Shown piece after piece: positions 1-6,514 of a stretch of DNA of 6,541 nucleotides (within the stretch, counting starts at the first letter, position 1; each line of letters opens with the position of its first letter). A program made the position numbers and the translations under genes. The DNA comes from Nitrospirae bacterium GWC2_42_7 (GTDB taxonomy: Bacteria; Nitrospirota; Thermodesulfovibrionia; Thermodesulfovibrionales; UBA6898). The stretch is from positions 1,496 to 8,036 of the forward strand of contig MHDW01000067.1 of the NCBI GenBank assembly GCA_001803645.1, given 5' to 3'. Under the pieces are notes generated by a model. It saw only the letters and a program-made list of their open reading frames with translations, did no database searches and was not told the origin of the DNA.

Positions 1-1
1 A

Positions 2-967
2 TCGTATAAAATTAAGGACAAGGAGCTGAAGCTGAGTGGTTTCCTCGGCCTTGTGCGGCTGGAACCTCTTGGGAAAGGCAATATATATCCCCATGAATAT
101 ACACATTCAAAACCCAAAAAAGACCGCCTGGAGCTTATGAGACATTGTGAAGCAAACATAAGCCCCATATTCTCCCTCTACAATAGTCAGGGGAATGGAA
201 TATCAGGCTTGTTATCAAAAACAAGCAAAACAAAACCCTACATAGAGGCAAAAGACAGTGATAGTTCTATCCACCGTCTCTGGACGATCAATGACAATGC
301 CTCAAACAGAACAATAATGAACGAGCTTGATGGCAGTGCAATATTCATTGCTGACGGCCATCACCGGTATGAGACTGCATTGGAGTATCAGAAGGAGATG
401 AAGAAAAAAAATAGCTCTTCTGACAAGCCTGCGCCGCACGATTATGTGCTGATGTTCCTTGCAAACATAGCTGATGAAGGGATATCCATACTCCCTACAC
501 ACAGGCTGGTCAAAAGTATTTCTCCGGATATATTGGAGCTTCTTTCTGCTGATTTCGATATACAGGAGATGCAGAACAACATTGATATTCCTTCTGCAAT
601 TGCAGGCAAGAGGGATGTTTACGGGCTTTATAAAGGAGGCGAATACTGGTATCGTCTGAGCTACAAAGGGGAAGGGATACACGGAGTGCCTTCTGTACTG
701 AAAAATCTTGACGTTACAATACTCCACGAGCTGATCTTCAAGCAAATATTGGATATAGATAGCGTTGAATATGAAATGGATGTTCAGAAATGCCTGAACC
801 TCGTGAGAGAAAAAGAGTTTGCAGCAGCTTTTTTCCTTAATCCTACGAGGGTTGAGGATGTTGAAAATGTTGCGCTTGCATCATTACGCATGCCGCCCAA
901 ATCAACTTATTTTTTCCCTAAGCTTATGACCGGACTGGTTTTAAATATATTTAATAAATCTTTTTAA
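2..967 (+). CDS. DUF1015 family protein, 5'-truncated by the window edge
   Basis: The reading frame is open from base 2, so the gene starts outside the window. A GTG at 53 is internal: the residues before it (YKIKDKELKLSGFLGLVRLE) match the usual DUF1015 sequence. The visible 321 residues are about three quarters of a family usually near 400 residues. Recognisable family blocks are the GLVRLEPLGKGNIYPHE segment (about residues 15-31), RLELMRHCEANISPIFSLY (about 42-60) and the hallmark DGHHRYETAL (about 118-127, bases 353-382). There is no signal peptide or membrane segment in the visible part, so it is probably cytoplasmic. The biochemical function of DUF1015 is not established; the HHRY motif looks catalytic or ligand-binding, but that is inference. 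It ends 18 nt before gap on the same strand and probably shares its transcript, which hints at a link with triose/3-phosphoglycerate metabolism. Confidence 0.9.
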   Translation, partial: SYKIKDKELKLSGFLGLVRLEPLGKGNIYPHEYTHSKPKKDRLELMRHCEANISPIFSLYNSQGNGISGLLSKTSKTKPYIEAKDSDSSIHRLWTINDNASNRTIMNELDGSAIFIADGHHRYETALEYQKEMKKKNSSSDKPAPHDYVLMFLANIADEGISILPTHRLVKSISPDILELLSADFDIQEMQNNIDIPSAIAGKRDVYGLYKGGEYWYRLSYKGEGIHGVPSVLKNLDVTILHELIFKQILDIDSVEYEMDVQKCLNLVREKEFAAAFFLNPTRVEDVENVALASLRMPPKSTYFFPKLMTGLVLNIFNKSF

Positions 968-1993
<1,026 letters not shown>

Positions 1994-1996
1994 TTG

Positions 1997-3241
1997 ATGA
2001 TCAAGAAAAACAATTCGAATTCTTTGGCCATAAAGGATGTCCTTAACAAGCTCTCTGTTGATGAACTCAACATAAAAGGCAAGAGAGTTTTTATCCGCGT
2101 TGACTTTAACGTACCTTTTGATGACAGCCTGAGAATAACCGATGACAGCAGGATACGGTCAGCGCTCCCCACGATTAATTACGCGATCGATGAAGGTGCC
2201 AGAGTTATTCTGGCATCTCATCTCGGAAGGCCGAAGGGAAAACCAGATCCGCGGTTCAGCCTTGCTCCTGTTGCAAAACGCCTGCAGAGGCTTCTCGATA
2301 AAGAGGTTGCCTTTGCACAGGACTGTGTTGGTATACAGGTTGAAGGCCTTGTTTCTAAGATGAAGGACGGGGACGTTCTTCTGCTTGAGAACCTTAGATA
2401 CCATGCTGAAGAAGAAAAGAATGATGATGGGTTTGCCAAAAAACTAGCTGGCCTTGCAGACTTCTATATAAACGATGCATTTGGAGCAGCCCACAGAGCG
2501 CACGCCTCAACAGTAGGTATTCCAAAATATCTGCCTTCTGCTGCCGGTTTTCTTATGAAAAAGGAGATAGAATATTTAAAGGGCGTAGTTAATAATCCGG
2601 TCAGGCCTTTTGTGGCAATTCTCGGAGGCGCAAAAGTCTCCGGCAAGATCGGTGTGCTGGAACATCTCGAGACAAAGGTGGACAAGGTCCTTATCGGCGG
2701 CGGAATGGCGTTCACTTTTATAAAGGCTATGGGTTATGAGGTTGGAGATTCTCTTGTTGAAACAGAGATGTTCGAAACAGCCCAGAGGATAAGGAAAAAA
2801 CTGAAGAGTGCCGGAGTAAAATTTTACCTCCCGGTTGATTGTGTCATTGCCCAGACCCTTGAGCCCGGCGCTGAGACAAAGATAGTCCCGACTCTTGAAA
2901 TACCGAGGGGCTGGAAGGCCCTTGATATAGGGCCTGCAACTGTAAAGCTCTTTTCTGAAGCGCTTGCTAATGCAAAGACTATTCTCTGGAACGGGCCGAT
3001 GGGAGTTTTTGAGATCGATGCTTTTTCAAGAGGCACATACTCTGTAGCACATTCGGTTGCTGACGCATATGCCCTGACAATAGTAGGCGGAGGAGATACG
3101 GATCTCGCTGTTCATAGAGCAGGTGTTTCAGACGCGCTTTCCTTTATCTCTACAGGCGGAGGCGCATCGCTTCAGTTGCTTGAAGGCAATGAACTTCCAG
3201 GCATTGCTGCGTTAACAGACAAAAAACCTGATAACGCCTGA
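1997..3241 (+). CDS. pgk: Phosphoglycerate kinase
   Basis: This enzyme transfers the acyl phosphate of 1,3-bisphosphoglycerate to ADP, giving 3-phosphoglycerate and ATP, directly after the Gap step. From the ATG at 1997 it has 414 residues. Substrate-binding blocks in the N-domain are RVDFNVP (34-40), SHLGRPKGKPDPRFSL (74-89) and HRAHASTVG (166-174). The C-domain carries GGAKVSGKIGVLEHL (210-224), NGPMGVFE (332-339), the nucleotide glycine loop GGGDTD (364-369) and STGGGAS (385-391). A TTG at 1994 is a less likely start. GGGG at 1986-1989 gives the ATG a modest ribosome-binding site, and coupling to gap, whose stop is 3 nt upstream, may help. About 17 residues precede the usual family N-terminus (KLSVDELNIKGKRVFIR), a mild extension. 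The alternative TTG at 2024 has no ribosome-binding site. The gene converges on speD with a 2-bp gap. Confidence 0.97.
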   Translation: MIKKNNSNSLAIKDVLNKLSVDELNIKGKRVFIRVDFNVPFDDSLRITDDSRIRSALPTINYAIDEGARVILASHLGRPKGKPDPRFSLAPVAKRLQRLLDKEVAFAQDCVGIQVEGLVSKMKDGDVLLLENLRYHAEEEKNDDGFAKKLAGLADFYINDAFGAAHRAHASTVGIPKYLPSAAGFLMKKEIEYLKGVVNNPVRPFVAILGGAKVSGKIGVLEHLETKVDKVLIGGGMAFTFIKAMGYEVGDSLVETEMFETAQRIRKKLKSAGVKFYLPVDCVIAQTLEPGAETKIVPTLEIPRGWKALDIGPATVKLFSEALANAKTILWNGPMGVFEIDAFSRGTYSVAHSVADAYALTIVGGGDTDLAVHRAGVSDALSFISTGGGASLQLLEGNELPGIAALTDKKPDNA

Positions 3242-3243
3242 GC

Positions 3244-3651
3244 TTACATTACCGGCTCTAAAAAAGCTTCGGCAACCTTATGCGGAAGTTTCTCGTTAAG
3301 AGGTGAAAGAATACCCCTTTTCATCTCAACAACCGATGGGTTTTTGCATTCAAATTCCTTTATCAGGAATGAGGCTGCAACTTCGGGTTTGATAACGTCT
3401 CCGCAGGTGAAGATATCCACGGCTGCATACGCATATTCCGGCCAAGTATGGATCGAAAGATGAGATTCAGCGATGACTACCATGCCGCTAATGCCGAAAG
3501 GATTAAATTCGTGGAAGGAAATATCTACGATCGTCGCCTTGGCCTCTTTTGCAGCAGAGACCATTGCGTTTTTGACCTTTTTAAGGTCCTTGAGAATCTC
3601 AGGATTACAGTCCCTCAATTCTACTAATAAATGGGTACCTAAAGCATGCAA
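3244..3651 (-). CDS. speD: S-adenosylmethionine decarboxylase proenzyme, prokaryotic pyruvoyl type
   Basis: SpeD decarboxylates S-adenosylmethionine to provide the aminopropyl donor for spermidine synthesis. The proenzyme cleaves itself at a Glu-Ser bond, and the serine becomes the pyruvoyl cofactor. I choose the TTG at 3651-3649, giving 135 residues starting MHALGTHLLVEL. It has GGAGG exactly 7 nt upstream, and the catalytic residues then fall at Ser63 (in IAESHLSIHTWPEY), His68 and Cys83 (FTCGD), the same numbers as in the characterised Thermotoga enzyme. An in-frame ATG at 3669 would add six residues (MDGGRG) but has no Shine-Dalgarno and would place the GGAGG inside the gene. The last 25 or so residues extend past the core of the shorter family members. 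No speE lies beside it. The stop codon is 2 bp from that of the converging pgk. A dedicated promoter lies upstream. Confidence 0.96.
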   Translation of the reverse strand: MHALGTHLLVELRDCNPEILKDLKKVKNAMVSAAKEAKATIVDISFHEFNPFGISGMVVIAESHLSIHTWPEYAYAAVDIFTCGDVIKPEVAASFLIKEFECKNPSVVEMKRGILSPLNEKLPHKVAEAFLEPVM

Positions 3652-3655
3652 TCCT

Positions 3656-3688
3656 CTACCTCCATCCATTAATAAAATCAGAGGCCAT
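3656..3688 (-). CDS. Possible 10-codon leader ORF upstream of speD
   Basis: On the minus strand an ATG at 3688-3686 opens a frame encoding MASDFINGWR and ending in TAG at 3658-3656. It is in a different frame from speD. A purine-rich GAGAGG (3699-3694) sits 5 nt before this ATG and could be its ribosome-binding site. The TAG overlaps the end of the speD Shine-Dalgarno (GGAGGTAG) and lies 4 nt before the speD TTG, a geometry that would couple translation of the two. The ATG is in the loop of the leader stem-loop. The length is far too short for coding statistics, so this is a positional observation only and could be chance. Confidence 0.3.
   Translation of the reverse strand: MASDFINGWR
3658..3663 (-). 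promoter_or_regulatory. Shine-Dalgarno site that decides the speD start
   Basis: The minus strand reads GGAGGT here, with 7 nt between GGAGG and the TTG at 3651. The ATG at 3669 lies upstream of this site and has nothing comparable before it. The spacing makes TTG the likely start and explains why a rare start codon can be tolerated. Confidence 0.7.
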
Positions 3689-3698
3689 TACTGCCTCT
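3680..3698 (-). promoter_or_regulatory. Stem-loop in the speD 5' leader
   Basis: AGAGGC (3698-3693) and GCCTCT (3685-3680) form a perfect 6-bp stem with a 7-nt loop. It begins roughly 6 nt after the predicted transcription start and ends about 16 nt before the speD Shine-Dalgarno. The run after it (GATTTTATT) is not a proper U-tract, so it is not a convincing terminator. A role as an RNA 5'-end stabiliser or a translational control element is inference. Confidence 0.5.
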
Positions 3699-3710
3699 CT
3701 TAAGCTAGAA

Positions 3711-3739
3711 ATATTACAGTAAAATAAAAATCATGTCAA
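3711..3739 (-). promoter_or_regulatory. Sigma-70-type promoter of speD
   Basis: On the minus strand a perfect -35 TTGACA (3739-3734) is separated by 17 nt from TAATAT (3716-3711), a 5/6 match to the -10 consensus. Predicted transcription starts near 3704, giving a leader of about 53 nt before the TTG start of speD. It lies in the 116-bp gap after hisG, so speD can be expressed independently of the his genes. Confidence 0.8.
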
Positions 3740-3767
3740 GAGAAATGGACCCTTTTTATAAAAAAAG

Positions 3768-4652
3768 TTAAGGGATAACTTTATTTAACTGATATTCGAC
3801 TATTCCTGATGCACCTGCTTTCTTCAGTTTTGGGATAAGATCGCATATTATTTTTTCATCCATAACCACATCAAGGTCATACCATCCCTGCTCAGACAAG
3901 GCAGATATCGTGGGCGAATGCATGGCAGGCAGAAGGCTGATTACACGCTTCAAATTCCCTTTCGAGACATTCATCTTGATGCCGACTTTTTCTTCAGCAG
4001 CAAGGGCGCCTTTTAAAAGCATCACTATATTTTCCATCTTCTGTTTTTTCCATCTGTCCTGCCAGGCTTTTTTGTTGGATATGAACCTTGTGCTTGATTC
4101 GAGTATGGTCTCGACTATTCTCAGGTTGTTTGCCCTGAGAGAATTGCCTGTCTCTGTCAGTTCAACTATTGCGTCTGCGAGGTGCGGAGGTTTGACCTCT
4201 GTGGCTCCCCATGAAAAATCTATTTCAGCTTTTATTTTGTTTTTTGCAAGATATCTTTTTGTAAATCCTACAAGTTCTGTGGCGATCCTTTTGCCATTGA
4301 GGTCTTTAATGCTCTTTATTTTTGAATTGTTCGGCACTGCAATGACCCATTTGACAGGTTTCAGCCCCTCCTTTGCATAATTCAGCTCCGCAACCTCCTG
4401 GACATCAGCGCCCTGCTCCATTATCCAGTCATGTCCTGTTAGGCCGCAATCAAGTATCCCGTTTTCAACATATCTGGCCATTTCCTGTGCCCTTATCAGC
4501 ATGGATTCAATATGAGGGTCGTCAAATGATGGGTAATACGAACGGCTTGATACAGAAATATGATAGCCTGCTTTTCTGAAGAGTTTTAGAGTAGATTCCT
4601 GAAGGCTGCCTTTTGGCAGTCCGATCCTGAGAATTTTATTTCTTGATTTCAT
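3768..4652 (-). CDS. hisG: ATP phosphoribosyltransferase, long (HisG-L) form
   Basis: HisG condenses ATP with phosphoribosyl pyrophosphate to phosphoribosyl-ATP, the committed and feedback-inhibited first step of histidine synthesis. The 294 residues match the long form, which carries its own regulatory domain and needs no HisZ partner. Visible blocks are [13 protein letters not shown] (8-20), [11 protein letters not shown] (67-77), the [15 protein letters not shown] strand-helix (120-134) and the PRPP-binding segment [20 protein letters not shown] (158-177). The C-terminal ACT-like histidine-binding domain begins near residue 225 and includes [11 protein letters not shown] (240-250) and [14 protein letters not shown] (280-293). 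The ATG at 4652 is preceded by GGAAGGA with a spacing of about 10 nt. It overlaps the 3' end of hisD by 17 nt, so it is very probably translated from the hisD transcript. The hisD-hisG order, with the first-step gene second, is the reverse of the common arrangement. Confidence 0.97.
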   Translation of the reverse strand: MKSRNKILRIGLPKGSLQESTLKLFRKAGYHISVSSRSYYPSFDDPHIESMLIRAQEMARYVENGILDCGLTGHDWIMEQGADVQEVAELNYAKEGLKPVKWVIAVPNNSKIKSIKDLNGKRIATELVGFTKRYLAKNKIKAEIDFSWGATEVKPPHLADAIVELTETGNSLRANNLRIVETILESSTRFISNKKAWQDRWKKQKMENIVMLLKGALAAEEKVGIKMNVSKGNLKRVISLLPAMHSPTISALSEQGWYDLDVVMDEKIICDLIPKLKKAGASGIVEYQLNKVIP

Positions 4653-5973
4653 AAATATATATTCCTTCCGTAATTTTTGTTTGCTTATTTATTATATGCC
4701 CTTTTCTTCTGATCCTGATCGTATTACCGTGTGCCTCAAGGCCTTCAGAATCAGCAATTGTCTCAACAATCTTTGATATCCGCATAAAACCTTTTTTTGT
4801 AAAACCGATGAGGCTTGAACGCTTTAGAAAATCGTAAACCCCAAGTGGTGAGAAAAATCTGGCTGTCCCTCCTGTTGGGAGCGTGTGGTTTGGACCGGCA
4901 GAATAATCTCCTATCGCTTCAGGTGTCCAAGGCCCTAGAAAAATAGCACCTGCATTTTCTATCAATGGCAGAATATCCATAGGTTTTTCGGTCATTATCT
5001 CGAGATGTTCCGGAGCTATTCTGTTCGAAAACGAAACAGCATCAGCTAAATTTTTAGTGATAATTACTGCCCCGAAATTATCCAAGGATTTTTGGGCTAT
5101 CTTTTTTCTTTTGAGCTTTGACAACTGTATTTTTATCTCATCTGATATCTTTTTGGCAAGGTCGGGAGAATCCGTAATAAGAACAGAAGAGGCCATTTCA
5201 TCGTGTTCTGCCTGGCTTAACAGGTCTGCTGCTACAAACGAGGGATTTGCCGACTTATCAGCTATTATGAGAATTTCGCTCGGACCTGCGATCATATCAA
5301 TATCAACCGAACCAAAGACCATTTTTTTTGCGGTCGCAACAAATATATTGCCTGGGCCAACTATCTTGTCAACCTTCTTAATGCTTTTTGTGCCGTATGC
5401 CATTGCCCCAACAGCCTGAGCTCCGCCGATGCTGTATACTTCTTTTACATCAAGCATCTTAACTGCTGCCATAACATAAGGGTTTGCCTGTCCTTCAGGA
5501 GACGGAACACAGATAGCGATATCTTTTACGCCTGCGACCTGTGCTGGAATAACATTCATTAATACAGTTGAAGGATAGGCGGCCTTCCCCCCCGGCACAT
5601 AAACACCTACCCGCTTAAGAGGCCGTATGATCTGACCGAGTATTGTCTCCCCCTCTGTAAATGACCATGAATACTCTCTCTGTTTTTCATGAAATTTTCT
5701 TATCCTTGTTGCTGAAAGCTCAAGAGCTTTGAGCACTTTTTTATCAGCGCGGTTGGAAAGCCTGTTGATTTCTGAAGAACGCAGTTTGAGAGTGGCAGCA
5801 TCTTTGTAGTCGAACCTGCGCGTGTATTTAAGCACAGCCTTGTCCCCGTTTTTCTTTATGTCTTCAAGAATTTTCTTTACGGTCTGTTCAACAGGATAAT
5901 TATTCCCTGAATCTCTTGATCGGAGTTTCTTGAGGAATACTTCTGACTCTTTATTGTTTGTAATAATTCGCAT
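4636..5973 (-). CDS. hisD: Histidinol dehydrogenase
   Basis: HisD is a zinc enzyme that oxidises L-histidinol in two NAD+-dependent steps through histidinal to L-histidine, ending the pathway. Family blocks seen are [20 protein letters not shown] (121-140), [16 protein letters not shown] (180-195), [10 protein letters not shown] (203-212) and [11 protein letters not shown] (229-239). Expected zinc ligands are present: Gln254 and His257 (LLSQAEHD), Asp356 (EAIGDYSAG) and His415 (GLEAH). The general base pair Glu322-His323 lies in IAPEHLEI. At 445 residues it is slightly longer than the usual 430 or so; the excess is a tail after about residue 424 that contains the hisG ribosome-binding site and overlaps the hisG start. 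The ATG at 5973 fits the family N-terminus but has only a weak purine run before it. A candidate promoter lies directly upstream. Confidence 0.97.
   Translation of the reverse strand: MRIITNNKESEVFLKKLRSRDSGNNYPVEQTVKKILEDIKKNGDKAVLKYTRRFDYKDAATLKLRSSEINRLSNRADKKVLKALELSATRIRKFHEKQREYSWSFTEGETILGQIIRPLKRVGVYVPGGKAAYPSTVLMNVIPAQVAGVKDIAICVPSPEGQANPYVMAAVKMLDVKEVYSIGGAQAVGAMAYGTKSIKKVDKIVGPGNIFVATAKKMVFGSVDIDMIAGPSEILIIADKSANPSFVAADLLSQAEHDEMASSVLITDSPDLAKKISDEIKIQLSKLKRKKIAQKSLDNFGAVIITKNLADAVSFSNRIAPEHLEIMTEKPMDILPLIENAGAIFLGPWTPEAIGDYSAGPNHTLPTGGTARFFSPLGVYDFLKRSSLIGFTKKGFMRISKIVETIADSEGLEAHGNTIRIRRKGHIINKQTKITEGIYIYEIKK
4663..4669 (-). promoter_or_regulatory. hisG ribosome-binding site inside the hisD 3' end
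   Basis: The minus strand reads GGAAGGA here, 10 nt before the hisG ATG (4652-4650). The site lies within codons for the C-terminal tail of HisD, so ribosomes finishing hisD pass through it. Confidence 0.6.
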
Positions 5974-6000
5974 TCTTTTAATTCTATCGGTTTGTTATCC

Positions 6001-6028
6001 ATTATACAAGTTTTTAGAATGATGTTCA
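6001..6028 (-). promoter_or_regulatory. Putative promoter of hisD-hisG
   Basis: The minus strand has a perfect -10 TATAAT (6006-6001), with TGAACA (6028-6023; 4/6 match to TTGACA) 16 nt upstream. Transcription would start near 5994, leaving a leader of about 20 nt with no strong Shine-Dalgarno. The -10 box is good and the -35 is mediocre. It lies downstream of the terminator at 6122-6149, as expected if the his genes need their own start. Confidence 0.5.
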
Positions 6029-6121
6029 GCCTTTTGTCTTTGTTTATGGATATAAATTTATTCATCCGTGTCTAATGTACGGAGCGTAACAAAAGTCAGT
6101 TATATATCATGAAAATTTCTG

Positions 6122-6149
6122 AAAAAAATAGGCCCTCTGGCGAGGGCCT
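6122..6149 (-). terminator. Strong Rho-independent terminator reading leftward
   Basis: On the minus strand AGGCCCTC (6149-6142) and GAGGGCCT (6137-6130) form a perfect, GC-rich 8-bp stem with the 4-nt loop GCCA. It is followed by A and then seven T (6128-6122). The T-run is only on the leftward side, so it ends transcripts entering from the right. It lies 149 nt before the hisD start codon and directly ends the structured RNA described next. Confidence 0.85.
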
Positions 6150-6230
6150 TATCCTGAGGGCTGGGGATCGGGGGTTGACCCTCAGGAATCCTATGCGAGA
6201 TGGAGGGTTGAATACCCGCATAGGTTGGAC
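6122..6230 (-). ncRNA. Putative small RNA: twin C-rich-loop hairpins plus terminator
   Basis: Read on the minus strand, three hairpins stand in tandem with 2-3 nt linkers. Hairpin 1 pairs CCTATGCG (6224-6217) with CGCATAGG (6197-6190) around a 19-nt loop. Hairpin 2 pairs a perfect 9-bp stem, TCCTGAGGG (6187-6179) with CCCTCAGGA (6160-6152), around an 18-nt loop. The third is the terminator with its T-tract. The two loops share TCAACCC-T/C-C-C/G-ATC (6211-6199 and 6178-6166; 11 of 13 identical) and are C-rich, with CCCTCC in loop 1 and CCCCC plus CCCC in loop 2. No open frame of useful length covers it. C-rich loops of this kind occur in regulatory RNAs that target Shine-Dalgarno sequences, for example the actinobacterial 6C RNA and the alphaproteobacterial cuckoo RNAs; homology to those is not claimed. 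The 5' end is uncertain: a weak TATTAT at 6242-6237 would start it near 6230, while better promoters lie further right. An alternative is an attenuator in a long his leader, but no histidine-rich leader peptide or T-box motif is visible. Confidence 0.65.
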
Positions 6231-6307
6231 TAAAAAATAATATTTCTTTTAATTATATATTTTAGTAATAAAGCAGTCTTTTTATCCCTCTCCGAAGTTG
6301 ATGGATT

Positions 6308-6337
6308 ATAATAGCACTAACTAAATAACATTTTCAA
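6308..6337 (-). promoter_or_regulatory. Candidate extended -10 promoter toward the small RNA
   Basis: The minus strand has TTGAAA (6337-6332; 5/6 match to TTGACA), 18 nt, then TATTAT (6313-6308) preceded by TGC, which gives an extended -10. Transcription would start near 6301 and reach the terminator after about 180 nt. The region is very AT-rich, so chance matches are expected. Confidence 0.35.
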
Positions 6338-6390
6338 TATTTATAATAATTTATTTGTTAATTATTAGTAACCCATTCTGAAAATATTGA
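6334..6390. repeat. Nested AT-rich inverted repeat
   Basis: TCAATATTT (6334-6342) and AAATATTGA (6382-6390) are exact 9-bp inverted arms. Between them TAATAATT (6344-6351) and AATTATTA (6360-6367) form an exact 8-bp hairpin with an 8-nt loop. Together they make a long but weak AT-only stem with a 14-nt bulge on one side. It overlaps the -35 box of the candidate promoter at 6308-6337, so an operator role is possible. Base composition alone could also produce it. Confidence 0.35.
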
Positions 6391-6436
6391 TTTTGATTTT
6401 TATAAGCTTTTTTCCCTTTTACCGACTCCTATGAGC

Positions 6437-6465
6437 ATTATATAAGGCAGTGAATCTAAAGTCAA
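6437..6465 (-). promoter_or_regulatory. Near-consensus leftward promoter
   Basis: The minus strand has TTGACT (6465-6460; 5/6), exactly 17 nt, then a perfect TATAAT (6442-6437). Predicted transcription starts near 6430. No open frame of note follows, and the next recognisable elements are the C-rich-loop hairpins and the terminator, about 310 nt downstream. It is therefore a candidate promoter for a longer precursor of that RNA. Confidence 0.55.
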
Positions 6466-6514
6466 GAAATATGAACCTAAAAAAAGCAGTTAAACGAAAA
6501 AGTGAATAAAAACA

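Larger units (their letters stand above)
6231..6514. other. AT-rich intergenic region without a protein gene
   Basis: This stretch contains only very short open frames on either strand and none with a convincing ribosome-binding site. Apart from the candidate promoters and the nested inverted repeat listed separately, I see only AT-rich sequence. The intergenic space as a whole runs from 5974 to beyond the right edge. Confidence 0.6.

Noticed and set aside
302..745. 147-codon frame antisense to the DUF1015 gene
   Set aside because: It is the mirror of a well-conserved coding frame, has low-complexity, Cys/Arg-rich content and no ribosome-binding site.
3680..3698. Leader hairpin of speD as an intrinsic terminator
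   Set aside because: The stem is only 6 bp and is followed by GATTTTATT rather than a continuous T-run. It also lies just after the predicted speD transcription start.
3750..3774. CCCTT...AAGGG inverted repeat at the end of hisG as a terminator
   Set aside because: Only 5 bp pair cleanly before mismatches, and no T-tract follows on the minus strand.
5877..6065. Minus-strand 62-codon frame overlapping the hisD start
   Set aside because: No ribosome-binding site before its ATG, about half of it lies inside hisD in another frame, the putative hisD -10 box falls within it, and the sequence resembles no family I know.
6130..6224. Reading the three-hairpin element as a rightward (+) RNA, with GGA-containing loops as CsrA-type decoys
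   Set aside because: On the + strand the last hairpin is not followed by a T-tract, whereas the minus strand has seven T directly after the GC-rich stem. The GGA motifs are the complement of the C-rich loops and do not match the full CsrA consensus well.
6001..6230. Histidine leader-peptide attenuator or T-box before hisD
   Set aside because: No run of His codons in any small frame, and no T-box sequence resembling AGGGUGG-ACCGCG. The terminator is far (149 nt) from hisD, and a separate promoter-like sequence lies between them.
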